This document shows, piece after piece, positions 1 through 6,522 of a DNA stretch of 11,612 nucleotides. The DNA is taken from contig CAMVID010000034.1 of NCBI GenBank assembly GCA_947167445.1, positions 1-11,612 of the forward strand, in the 5' to 3' direction. The DNA is from G11 sp947167445 (GTDB taxonomy: Bacteria; Bacillota; Clostridia; Lachnospirales; Lachnospiraceae). Within the stretch, counting starts at the first letter, position 1. The number at the start of each line of letters is the position of its first letter. The notes below the pieces were generated by a model. The model saw only the letters and a program-made list of their open reading frames with translations. It searched no databases and was not told the origin of the DNA. The translations under genes were made by a program, and so were the position numbers.

Positions 1-3
1 ACC

Positions 4-52
4 GTGCAGATCGGGGCCTGTCCCCAATTTGCACTCCCCAAATTGCACATCC
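4..52. repeat. Degenerate copy of the interspersed palindromic repeat (copy A)
   Basis: Bases 4-16 pair with 22-34 to give a 13-bp stem with one C/A mismatch and one G/T wobble, closed by a CCTGT loop. A further GTGCAATTTGGGG-type unit lies on the minus strand at about 36-48. The GTGCA, GGGG and CCTGTCCCC blocks are those of the copies at 3452, 6414 and 9397, but the long central stem and the GCTTCGT loop are missing. It may be cut by the window edge or may be a decayed variant. It lies about 95 bases upstream of the first gene and probably belongs to the 3' end of a gene outside the window. Confidence 0.6.
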
Positions 53-147
53 TTAGGAAACCCCTATAACCCAGAATAGGATTTAGATATTATACAGCCT
101 ATTTCATCTATGTTAACCTTACTGCAATCAATCAAAAGGAGAACATT

Positions 148-963
148 ATGAAAAAGAACCTATCACTTATAGCACTACTCATTTCAAGCATCCTCCTCTT
201 CACGGGATGCGGAACAAGCACAGTTAAGGCAGAAGGCGCAGAAATAGTCCTCAGGGCGGCAACCCAGACCGACTATCCCCCCTTCTGCTTCATAGACGAG
301 AACGACAAATTCACAGGCTTTGACTATGAGCTTCTTGAGCTCATCGACGAGAGACTTGACGGCTACACAATAGACATTCAGGGTGCCGGCTGGGACTCTA
401 TGTTCTTAAGCCTTGATTCCAAGAAGATTGACCTGGTTTCCGATGAGGTAGCCATCACCCCGGAGAGAGAGGAGAACTATTATTTTTCCCTTCCCTATCT
501 TGAGATTCAGTCCTGCATCGCGGTAAAAACCGGTACCACCGGAATCGAAACCCTGGATGATCTCGTAGGAAAGCACGTGGTTACAGTCGTGGATTCCTAC
601 AGCGAAATCCTTGAGAACTACAACGATACCCACGAGGACAAAATCATCATCGACTACGTCAGCGACGTTACATCCCTCGAGATGCTTCAGGGCGTGGCCA
701 ACGGCAAGTATGACGCCCACGTCGACGATCCTGTAATGATGACCACCACAATTAAAGAAAACAACCTGGACATTGAGATAGTGGGAGAGCCCGTTTCAAG
801 CGACCCCGCGGCAATAGTTTTTGCCAAAACTCCCGACGGAAAATCATATAAGGATGTAATTGACCCCGTAATCAGAGAGATTATCGCGGACGGCTCCCTT
901 GCTGAATTGTCGAAGAAGTGGACCGGCGACGATTACACTCCCGACCTTAAGAACTACGAGTAA
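148..963 (+). CDS. Polar amino-acid ABC transporter, substrate-binding lipoprotein
   Basis: This is the extracellular receptor of an amino-acid importer, anchored to the outer face of the membrane. The first 20 residues form a lipoprotein signal (Lys-Lys, a hydrophobic stretch, then LFTGC) with Cys21 as the predicted lipidated residue. Residues from about 35 to 262 read as a family 3 solute-binding domain (SBP_bac_3): TDYPPFCFIDENDKFTGFDYEL near the start, the GWDSMF and IDLVSDEVAITPERE segments in the middle, and a C-terminal LAELSKKW helix. At 271 residues it has the normal length. The ATG is preceded by AAAGGAG at 135-141. No convincing -35/-10 pair is seen; TATTAT at 88-93 is the best -10 but lacks a -35. 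The permease gene follows after 12 bases. The ligand cannot be read from the sequence. The methyltransferase gene at the end of the operon suggests methionine, S-methylmethionine or another sulfur amino acid (inference). Confidence 0.93.
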   Translation: MKKNLSLIALLISSILLFTGCGTSTVKAEGAEIVLRAATQTDYPPFCFIDENDKFTGFDYELLELIDERLDGYTIDIQGAGWDSMFLSLDSKKIDLVSDEVAITPEREENYYFSLPYLEIQSCIAVKTGTTGIETLDDLVGKHVVTVVDSYSEILENYNDTHEDKIIIDYVSDVTSLEMLQGVANGKYDAHVDDPVMMTTTIKENNLDIEIVGEPVSSDPAAIVFAKTPDGKSYKDVIDPVIREIIADGSLAELSKKWTGDDYTPDLKNYE

Positions 964-975
964 AAGAGGTGCACC

Positions 976-1692
976 TTGAAACTTTTTGATGTTGATTTTT
1001 TCATTGAAAGCTTCCCGAAGATTCTGGCGAAGCTTCCGGTGACCCTTCTAATCTCGGTGGCAGCCTTCCTGTTTGCGGTAATCATAGGTTTTATTGTTGC
1101 TTTGGTAAAAATCTACAAGGTTCCCATCTTGCAGCGACTGGCGGACATTTACATCTCTTTCATCAGAGGAACCCCGGTGCTGGTGCAGCTCTACATCATC
1201 TGCTACGGAATTCCGAAGGTCATTTACTACGAGCAGGTTAACTACAGCCGCCTGACTGCAGTGGATGTAAACCTGATTCCGGGCGTCATCTACGTGCTGG
1301 TGGCATACAGCGTAAACATCGGAGCCTATCAGGCGGAAACCATCAGGTCAGCCATCGAAGCGGTGGGCAGAGGCCAGATGGAAGCGGCAACTTCCGTGGG
1401 CATGACAAGAACCCAGACCATGGTGCATGTGATTATCCCCCAGGCCTTCGTCATCGCCCTGCCAAACTTCGGAAACGCCCTAATCAGTGCGGTCAAGGAC
1501 ACATCTTTGGTCTTCGTTGCCGGAGTCATCGACATTCTGGCCCAGGCCAAAATCCTCGGAGCCAGAGTCTTTAACTTCCTTGAAGTGTACATCGCGGCAG
1601 CGCTGGTGTACTGGGCAATCTGCATCGTGATAGAAGTTCTGATCAAAAAAACAGAGGAATATATACGCCGCTACGAAAGGGCAATAGTTTAA
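976..1692 (+). CDS. Amino-acid ABC transporter, permease (HisM/GlnP family)
   Basis: This is the membrane channel subunit of the importer. It has 238 residues with about five hydrophobic segments, the first at about 20-42. The cytoplasmic EAA loop that docks on the ATPase is clear: EAATSVGMTRTQTMVHVIIP from about residue 136, followed by QAF...LPNFGN, as expected for the polar amino-acid permease family (BPD_transp_1). The IRGTPVLVQLYI segment near residue 60 is also typical of the family. The start is a TTG, supported by AGAGGTG at 965-971 and by the lack of any other start before the conserved N-terminus. Only one permease gene is present, so the channel is probably a homodimer. The gene lies 12 bases after the receptor gene and 18 bases before the ATPase start. 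Confidence 0.93.
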   Translation: MKLFDVDFFIESFPKILAKLPVTLLISVAAFLFAVIIGFIVALVKIYKVPILQRLADIYISFIRGTPVLVQLYIICYGIPKVIYYEQVNYSRLTAVDVNLIPGVIYVLVAYSVNIGAYQAETIRSAIEAVGRGQMEAATSVGMTRTQTMVHVIIPQAFVIALPNFGNALISAVKDTSLVFVAGVIDILAQAKILGARVFNFLEVYIAAALVYWAICIVIEVLIKKTEEYIRRYERAIV

Positions 1693-1710
1693 CCTAAGGA
1701 GGTGACGGCC

Positions 1711-2466
1711 ATGATAACCATCAAAAACGTAAAGAAGAAATTTGACAACACAGAAATCCTGAAAGGCATTAGTTTAAACGTGGAAGACGGGAAGGTTGTG
1801 GCAATCATCGGTCCATCCGGCTCGGGAAAAACCACATTTCTCCGTTGCATCAATTATCTTGAAGATCCGGACGAGGGCGTAATAAGCGTAGGAGATAGTC
1901 TCATCACCGCCGGAAAAGCGGGGAAAAAGGACATCTTAGAGCTTCAAAGGAGAACCTCCTTCGTTTTTCAAAACTATAATCTCTTCAGAAATAAAACAGC
2001 CATTGAAAATGTTATGCTGGCCCTTACTGTTGTGAAAAAGTATCCCAAGAAAAAAGCCAGAGAAATTGCGGAAGAAATGCTTGATAAGGTATCCCTTCCC
2101 AGAGACAGGTTCGAGTATTATCCCTCAAGCCTCTCCGGCGGCCAGCAGCAGCGAATTGCCATAGCAAGGGCCCTGGCCCTTAACCCCGAAGTCATGCTTC
2201 TCGATGAGCCCACATCAGCTCTTGACCCTGAGCTGGTTGATGGGGTTTTGGATGTTATAAGAACCGTTGCAAATGAAGGCATTACCTTAATCGTTGTCAC
2301 CCACGAACTGTCCTTCGCGGCAGAGGTGGCGGATGAGGTTGTCTTCATGGATAACGGTGAAATCGTTGAGCAGGGCAAGGCAAATGACGTCCTTAGACGC
2401 CCCAGGGAGCTTCGAACCAGAAACTTCTTAAGAAGCATCAGGAGAGAGTACCCTAAAATCAGTTAA
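1711..2466 (+). CDS. Amino-acid ABC transporter, ATP-binding protein (GlnQ/HisP family)
   Basis: This cytoplasmic subunit powers the importer. All ABC motifs are intact, numbered from the ATG at 1711: Walker A GPSGSGKTT at 34-42, Q-loop Gln87, signature LSGGQ at 141-145, Walker B VMLLDE at 161-166 with catalytic Glu166, D-loop SALD, and switch His198. At 251 residues it has the usual length. A GTG at 1702 would add three residues, but its G is part of the ribosome site AAGGAGG (1696-1702). That site is correctly spaced, 8 bases, from the ATG at 1711, so the ATG is preferred. The stop lies 16 bases before the methyltransferase start, consistent with one transcript. Confidence 0.94.
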   Translation: MITIKNVKKKFDNTEILKGISLNVEDGKVVAIIGPSGSGKTTFLRCINYLEDPDEGVISVGDSLITAGKAGKKDILELQRRTSFVFQNYNLFRNKTAIENVMLALTVVKKYPKKKAREIAEEMLDKVSLPRDRFEYYPSSLSGGQQQRIAIARALALNPEVMLLDEPTSALDPELVDGVLDVIRTVANEGITLIVVTHELSFAAEVADEVVFMDNGEIVEQGKANDVLRRPRELRTRNFLRSIRREYPKIS

Positions 2467-2482
2467 AGGTAAGGAAAATATA

Positions 2483-3448
2483 ATGAGTATTAAAGATATT
2501 GTTGAAAAATACGGACTTCTGATTCTCGACGGCGGCGTCGGCTCAGAAGTAGAAAGACGTGGTTTTGAAGTAAAAGACAAACTCTGGTCTGCCAAGGCAC
2601 TGGCCGAGAAGCCTGAGCTTTTGGAGCAGGTGCACTACGATTACTTTAAAGCCGGTGCCGACGTGGGAATCACAGCTTCCTACCAGGCGTCCCTTGCGGG
2701 TTTCAGAGAAAGCGGCTACTCCGACGCAGATGCCGAGAAGTTTATCAGAAAGTCGGTTCAGATTGTAAAGAGCGCAAGGGAGCGCTTTTATAATGAATTA
2801 TCTGATGAGGAAAAATCGAAGCGCCCCTACCCTTTGGTCATTGGGTCACTTGGACCCTATGCTGCATACTTTGCAGACGGTTCAGAGTACATCGGCTACA
2901 GTGACAAAATCGGTCCCGAGGAGTTCAAGGAGTTCCACAAGGCCCGCATAGAGTGGCTTCTTGACGAGGGCGTTGATGCCCTTGCAATTGAGACAACCCC
3001 TTCACTTAGAGAGCCCATTGCAGTTCTTGATTACTTAAAAGAGAACCACCCCGAAGTTCCTGTCTGGGTAAGCTTCAACTCAAGAAGCAGCGACTCCGTA
3101 AGTGATGGCAAGCCCATAAAAGATGCGGCCAAAGCCATAAACGACTATGAGCAGGTTGCAGCCGTGGGCGTAAACTGCGTTGAACCCAAATACGTATCTT
3201 CGCTTATTTCAGAAATAAAGGCTTCTACAAACAAACTTATTGTTGTCTACCCCAACGTTGGACTTCACTACGACGAGAAATCCATCCGCTGGAAATGGAA
3301 ACACGTAGACAACGAGGAAGAAGAGCGCTTCACCACTTTCTCTAACAGAACCAAGCAGTGGCACGAAGAGGGCGCCAATCTCATCGGCGGCTGCTGCAAC
3401 TCCACCCCCTCCGACATCGCCTCCATCGCCGCCTGGGCAAGAGCCTAG
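2483..3448 (+). CDS. mmuM: Homocysteine S-methyltransferase (MmuM-like, zinc-dependent)
   Basis: This enzyme transfers a methyl group to homocysteine to make methionine; in this family the donor is usually S-methylmethionine or S-adenosylmethionine. The protein has 321 residues and fits the S-methyl_trans (BHMT/MmuM) barrel. It has an N-terminal LDGGVGSEVERRG motif at about 15-27, the ITASYQASLAGF segment, an IETTPSLRE segment, and three predicted zinc-thiolate cysteines: Cys232 in VNCVEP, and Cys304 and Cys305 in GGCCNSTP. A purine-rich AAGGTAAGGA precedes the ATG. It is the last gene of the importer operon, which suggests that the importer brings in a methyl donor or a methionine-related substrate (inference). 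Betaine as donor is less likely but not excluded. Palindromic repeat B begins 3 bases after the stop codon and may end the transcript. Confidence 0.9.
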   Translation: MSIKDIVEKYGLLILDGGVGSEVERRGFEVKDKLWSAKALAEKPELLEQVHYDYFKAGADVGITASYQASLAGFRESGYSDADAEKFIRKSVQIVKSARERFYNELSDEEKSKRPYPLVIGSLGPYAAYFADGSEYIGYSDKIGPEEFKEFHKARIEWLLDEGVDALAIETTPSLREPIAVLDYLKENHPEVPVWVSFNSRSSDSVSDGKPIKDAAKAINDYEQVAAVGVNCVEPKYVSSLISEIKASTNKLIVVYPNVGLHYDEKSIRWKWKHVDNEEEERFTTFSNRTKQWHEEGANLIGGCCNSTPSDIASIAAWARA

Positions 3449-3451
3449 GCG

Positions 3452-3585
3452 GATGTGCAGAATGGGGGCCGACGTGCAGAATGGGGACAGGCCCAAATCG
3501 CACGCTTCGTGTGCAATTTGGGCCTGTCCCCATTTTGCACGTCGGCCCCCCCCATTCTGCACGTCGGGCCCCCATTCTGCACGTC
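3452..3585. repeat. Interspersed palindromic repeat, copy B (expanded)
   Basis: The core stem pairs 3474-3503 with 3511-3540 (30 bp, two mismatches) around the loop GCTTCGT at 3504-3510. The stem continues outward through GGCCGAC/GTCGGCC and an extra outer GATGTGCAGAATGGG unit, with about three unpaired bases in the C-run near 3545-3552. The total is close to 50 bp. A further unit, CCCCCATTCTGCACGTCC, lies on the right at 3568-3585, so the element is built of roughly 20-base modules. On the plus strand the loop is the reverse complement of the loop in copies C and D. It sits just after the methyltransferase stop codon and upstream of the glycerate kinase promoter. Confidence 0.9.
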
Positions 3586-3615
3586 CGGCGTAGAGATGAG
3601 AAAGCTTCAGTAGTG

Positions 3616-3624
3616 TGATATAAT
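3616..3624 (+). promoter_or_regulatory. Extended -10 promoter for glycerate kinase
   Basis: TGATATAAT is a TGn motif followed by a consensus TATAAT at 3619-3624. No good -35 lies 16-18 bases upstream, where repeat B ends, so the extended -10 would have to compensate. Transcription would start near 3631, giving a very short leader that begins at the AAGGAAGGTGA ribosome site. This separates the kinase from the upstream operon. Confidence 0.5.
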
Positions 3625-3647
3625 TTCCACAAGGAAGGTGACATCAT

Positions 3648-4799
3648 ATGAAACTGCTTTTTGCATCGGACTCATTCAAGGGTAGCCTCACAAGTGAACA
3701 GACAATTGAACTTCTTACCAAAGCTGCGAGAGAGGTTTTCGGAGACTGCGAAACGGAGGGCGTTCCCGTGGCAGACGGAGGAGAGGGAACCGTTGACGCC
3801 ATAGTTGCGGCGGAGAAAGGCGAAATAGTCACCTGCACAGTTCACGGTCCTTTGATGGAAACCATTAAGGCCCGATACGGAACTTTCGGTGGAAACCGGG
3901 CGGTTATAGAAATGTCAGCAGCTTCGGGTCTTCCCCTGGTTCCCGCAGACAAGCGTAACCCCATGAATACCACCACCTTTGGAACCGGCGAACTGATTCT
4001 TGATGCCCTTGATAAGGGCTACAGAGACATTTCCATCGCCATCGGAGGTTCCGCCACAAACGACGGCGGAATGGGATGCGCCAAAGCCCTGGGAGTTCGC
4101 TTCCTGGATGAATCGGGTGGAGAACTTGAAGGTTTTGGCAGAGATTTATTAAGGCTCCACAGCATCGATGCCACAAATCTTGATTCACGAATTAAAGAAT
4201 GTAAAATAACCGTCATGTGTGACGTCACCAATCCCCTTTGCGGGAAGGATGGGGCCACATGGACTTTTGGCGCTCAAAAAGGCGCAACGAAAGAAATCCA
4301 GGAACAGCTGGAAGAGGGCATGTGCAAATACAGAGACCTGATCAGGAAGGATTTCGGAATTGACTGCGACGCCATAAAGGGTGCCGGAGCCGCCGGCGGT
4401 TTGGGGGCCGCTCTTTGCGTATTCCTCGGAGGCAACATGAAATCCGGAATCGAGACCGTCCTTGATCTTATAAGATTCGATGAGCGCCTTTCGGGCGTTG
4501 ATCTTGTTGTTACCGGCGAGGGCCGCACCGACTGGCAAAGCTGCTTTGGCAAGGTTATGCAGGGAGTGGGAGAGAGAGCCAAGGCCAAAGGAATCCCGGT
4601 ACTCGGCTTATCCGGCTCTTTGGGCAAGGATGCTCTTGATATTTGTAACCATGGCATAAGTTCCCTTATGACCACCGTAAATTCCCCAATGACTCTTGAG
4701 GAAGCTATGGAAAAAGCAGAGGATCTCTACTTTGAAGCTGCCCTTCGCATGTTCAAATTTGTAGAGGCAGGAAGGCAATTAAATCTGCCCCGGAGATGA
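3648..4799 (+). CDS. glxK: Glycerate kinase (GlxK/GarK family)
   Basis: This enzyme phosphorylates D-glycerate with ATP, feeding glycerate from glyoxylate, glucarate or serine breakdown into lower glycolysis. The protein has 383 residues, the normal length for the Gly_kinase (PF02595) family. The family hallmarks are present: N-terminal DSFKGS at 8-13, VADGGEGT near residue 41, IGGSATNDGGMG at 132-143, the GAGAAGGLG stretch near 245, and GEGRTDWQSCFGK starting at Gly290. Whether the product is 2- or 3-phosphoglycerate cannot be told from sequence; bacterial members of this type usually make 2-phosphoglycerate. The start is fixed by AAGGAAGGTGA at 3631-3641 and by homology of the first residues. 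No glyoxylate or glucarate genes are nearby, so its pathway here is unknown. The last codons form the left arm of a hairpin (4782-4859). Confidence 0.93.
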   Translation: MKLLFASDSFKGSLTSEQTIELLTKAAREVFGDCETEGVPVADGGEGTVDAIVAAEKGEIVTCTVHGPLMETIKARYGTFGGNRAVIEMSAASGLPLVPADKRNPMNTTTFGTGELILDALDKGYRDISIAIGGSATNDGGMGCAKALGVRFLDESGGELEGFGRDLLRLHSIDATNLDSRIKECKITVMCDVTNPLCGKDGATWTFGAQKGATKEIQEQLEEGMCKYRDLIRKDFGIDCDAIKGAGAAGGLGAALCVFLGGNMKSGIETVLDLIRFDERLSGVDLVVTGEGRTDWQSCFGKVMQGVGERAKAKGIPVLGLSGSLGKDALDICNHGISSLMTTVNSPMTLEEAMEKAEDLYFEAALRMFKFVEAGRQLNLPRR

Positions 4800-4859
4800 A
4801 CTTAACCCTGAAAAGCATCGCTACGCGGCAAGGGGTTGACTTCATTTTCGGGGCAGATT
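4782..4859 (+). other. Two-tier hairpin overlapping the glycerate kinase stop codon
   Basis: AATCTGCCCCG (4782-4792) is perfectly complementary to 4849-4859. Inside it, 4799-4808 pairs with 4833-4842 with one mismatch and one wobble. The outer left arm is inside the kinase reading frame and the stop codon (4797-4799) lies in the internal loop. No T-run follows, so this is not a typical intrinsic terminator. It could block 3' exonucleases or take part in the alternative pairings described under findings. Confidence 0.6.
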
Positions 4860-5026
4860 ACGTGAGTAGCGCCGGATTCTGATCATCTTACACGTAGTTT
4901 CTCCGGTTGAAGTCTCGGCGGCTACGTGAGTCAACCCCGAATATGGGGGTTATACACGTAAGAACTCATCGGTAAGGCTCTGGGTCTACGTGAGAAACGT
5001 AAGAAACGAGTACTTACTCACGTAAG
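4860..5026. repeat. Six ACGT-centred sites in an exact 32-base register
   Basis: ACGT begins at 4860, 4892, 4924, 4956, 4988 and 5020, each exactly 32 bases after the last. Sites 1, 3 and 5 read ACGTGAG. Sites 2, 4 and 6 read ACGTAG, ACGTAAG and ACGTAAG and are preceded by TTAC, ATAC and ACTC. On the opposite strand the odd sites resemble the even ones (CTCACGTAG against CTCACGTAAG), so the sites alternate in orientation, with a 64-base super-period. The ~24 bases between sites are not conserved. The consensus is the palindrome CTYACGTRAG. One additional off-register ACGTAAG lies at 4997. Thirty-two bases is about three helical turns, which would put all sites on one face of the DNA. Function unknown; an array of regulator sites is my best guess. 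Confidence 0.7.
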
Positions 5027-5033
5027 CAAGCCT

Positions 5034-5082
5034 CAAAATGGTTGACATAACTCACAGCACGGCACAAAATGGTTAACATAAC
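5034..5082 (+). repeat. Direct repeat upstream of pncB (candidate operator pair)
   Basis: CAAAATGGTTRACATAAC occurs at 5034-5051 (R=G) and 5065-5082 (R=A), 17 of 18 bases identical and offset by 31 bases, about three helical turns. The GTTAAC core of the second copy is itself palindromic. The pair lies about 70-115 bases upstream of the proposed pncB -10, so it fits upstream regulator binding. TTGACA at 5042-5047 also resembles a -35, but no good -10 sits 17 bases further on. Confidence 0.6.
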
Positions 5083-5146
5083 ACGGCATCTAGTCTGAGA
5101 AGTGGGGTAACCGGGGCTCTGGCGGCGCGCAGCAGGAAGGAATATA

Positions 5147-5155
5147 TGCTATACT
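5147..5155 (+). promoter_or_regulatory. Extended -10 promoter for pncB
   Basis: TGCTATACT is a TGn motif plus TATACT, five of six matches to the -10 consensus. No -35 is recognisable in the GC-rich stretch upstream. Transcription would start near 5162, leaving a leader of about 36 bases that contains the ribosome site AGAGGAGAGG. The phased array and the direct repeats would then lie upstream of the transcript as DNA-level elements. Confidence 0.45.
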
Positions 5156-5197
5156 AAGTAAAGTGGTAGCTTAAGCGCGACCCAAGAGGAGAGGAAA

Positions 5198-6415
5198 ATG
5201 AAATTAGAAAGAATAATTAACAGCTTACTGGAAACCGACTTATACAAGTTCAGCATGGGACAGGCTATCTATCACCAGTTCCCGGGATACAAGACCACCT
5301 GGACCTTTAAGTGCAGAAATGAGGATGTTCATTTTACTGAGGAAATGGTGCAGGAAATTAAGGATCAAATCAGAGCTTACTGTGATTTGAGATTCAAAGA
5401 GGAGGAGCTTGAATACCTTGATAAAATTAAGTGGTTCAAGGGTTCCTACATTGATTTCTTAAGAATCTGGAAGCCGAGATATGAGGACTTTGAGATTTCT
5501 ACAGAAGGCGAGCACGGCCTCTCCATTGAAACCAAGGGAACCTGGCTTAACACTTCCATGTACGAGATTCCCACTCTTGCCATTGTAAATGAAGTTTATT
5601 TCAGAATGGCTTACGACTATGACGAGTTGTTTGAAAGCTTCAAGGTGAGACTTGAAGATAAGATAAATGCCCTTAAGTCCGGCAAATACAACATCGGAGT
5701 TTTCTCTGAGTTCGGACTTAGAAGAAGACTTTCCGCCGAAGCTCAGGAGCTGGCGGTTACAAGACTTGCGGCTTTAAAGAATGAATGCAGGGACTGCCCT
5801 TCAAAGTTTGTTGGAACCAGCAATGTTTACCTTGCAAAGATGTCCGGAACCACTCCTGTTGGCACCATGGCTCACGAGTGGATCATGTGCGTCGGACAGG
5901 GAGATCACAAGCATAATCCTGCCTACTCCAACTGGTATGCCCTTGACGCCTGGGTAAAAGAGTACGGAATCTTAAACGGAATTGCCCTTACGGATGCCAT
6001 CACAACGGAATGCTTCCTTAAGGACTTCCAGCTTACTTTCTCAACCCTTTTCAGCGGCGTTCGTCATGACTCGGGAGACCCCATCGAATGGGGCGAGAAG
6101 ATGATTGCCCATTATGAAAGCCTTGGTATTGATGCAAAAACCAAAACTCTCCTTTTCTCCGATTCACTGGACTTTGAGAGAGCTGACAAGATATTTAAGC
6201 ACTTCAATGGAAGGGCAAAGGTAGCCTTCGGAATAGGCACCTATATTGCCAATGATACCAAAGTTGAGCCTTTGAATATTGTTATGAAGACAACAGCCTG
6301 TAACGGAATGGATGTTGCCAAGATTTCAGATATTGAAGGCAAGAGCGTCTGCAAGAATCCGGACTATGTGGATTATCTTGAAAGATGCATAGAATGGAGA
6401 ATGAAGCACGACTGA
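5198..6415 (+). CDS. pncB: Nicotinate phosphoribosyltransferase
   Basis: This enzyme joins nicotinate to PRPP, with ATP hydrolysis, to give nicotinate mononucleotide: the entry step of the Preiss-Handler NAD salvage route in the cytoplasm. The 405-residue protein matches the E. coli PncB type in length and motifs: TDLYKFSM at 13-20, EFGLRRR at 171-177, GTSNVYLA from 206, GTMAHEW with His226 as the likely phosphorylated catalytic histidine, and GVRHDSGDP at 287-295, a phosphate/ribose-binding segment. The ATG follows AAGAGGAGAGG at 5184-5194. It appears to be a single-gene unit. Repeat C begins inside its TGA stop codon and separates it from the convergent histidine kinase gene. The complex upstream region suggests unusual regulation. 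Confidence 0.96.
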   Translation: MKLERIINSLLETDLYKFSMGQAIYHQFPGYKTTWTFKCRNEDVHFTEEMVQEIKDQIRAYCDLRFKEEELEYLDKIKWFKGSYIDFLRIWKPRYEDFEISTEGEHGLSIETKGTWLNTSMYEIPTLAIVNEVYFRMAYDYDELFESFKVRLEDKINALKSGKYNIGVFSEFGLRRRLSAEAQELAVTRLAALKNECRDCPSKFVGTSNVYLAKMSGTTPVGTMAHEWIMCVGQGDHKHNPAYSNWYALDAWVKEYGILNGIALTDAITTECFLKDFQLTFSTLFSGVRHDSGDPIEWGEKMIAHYESLGIDAKTKTLLFSDSLDFERADKIFKHFNGRAKVAFGIGTYIANDTKVEPLNIVMKTTACNGMDVAKISDIEGKSVCKNPDYVDYLERCIEWRMKHD

Positions 6416-6508
6416 TGTGCAAGCAGGGGCCGACGTGCAGAATGGGGACAGGCCCAAATTGCACACGAAGCGTGCAATTTGGGCCTGTCCCCATTCTGCA
6501 CATCGGCC
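6414..6508. repeat. Interspersed palindromic repeat, copy C, between convergent genes
   Basis: Bases 6428-6464 pair with 6472-6508 over 37 bp with a single C/A mismatch, around the 7-base loop ACGAAGC (6465-6471). A decayed outer unit, GATGTGCAAGCAGGGG, begins at 6414 inside the pncB stop codon. The histidine kinase stop codon is at 6523-6525, so this is the only structure able to end transcripts from either side. Bases 6421-6504 match 9401-9484 of copy D at 82 of 84 positions. Confidence 0.92.
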
Positions 6509-6522
6509 AAAGCCGCATAGTT

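Larger units (their letters stand above)
4800..5197. other. Gene-free interval between glycerate kinase and pncB
   Basis: No credible reading frame is seen in these 398 bases. From left to right it holds the right half of the 4782-4859 hairpin, a six-site 32-base phased array (4860-5026), a small hairpin AACCCC/GGGGTT at 4933-4951, two copies of an 18-base repeat (5034-5082), a GC-rich stretch at about 5101-5134 with no clear signal, an extended -10 at 5147-5155, and the pncB ribosome site at 5185-5194. It does not resemble a known NAD riboswitch to me. Confidence 0.6.

Noticed and set aside
53..147. SAM riboswitch or T-box leader for the methionine-related operon
   Set aside because: The space before the first gene is too short and lacks the conserved helices and the terminator expected of either class.
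1702..1710. GTG start giving a three-residue longer ATPase
   Set aside because: The GTG overlaps the Shine-Dalgarno sequence AAGGAGG, which is optimally placed for the ATG at 1711.
3358..3618. Open frames with recurrent peptides such as RMGTGPN and FGPVPILHVGP at 3358-3647, 6282-6750 and 9397-9591
   Set aside because: They are translations of the palindromic repeats, appear in several frames on both strands, have no ribosome sites and overlap well-supported genes.
4860..5051. Possible CRISPR array (32-base period with variable segments)
   Set aside because: Only 6-8 bases per period are conserved and they alternate in orientation. CRISPR repeats are longer and uniform in direction, and no cas genes are present.
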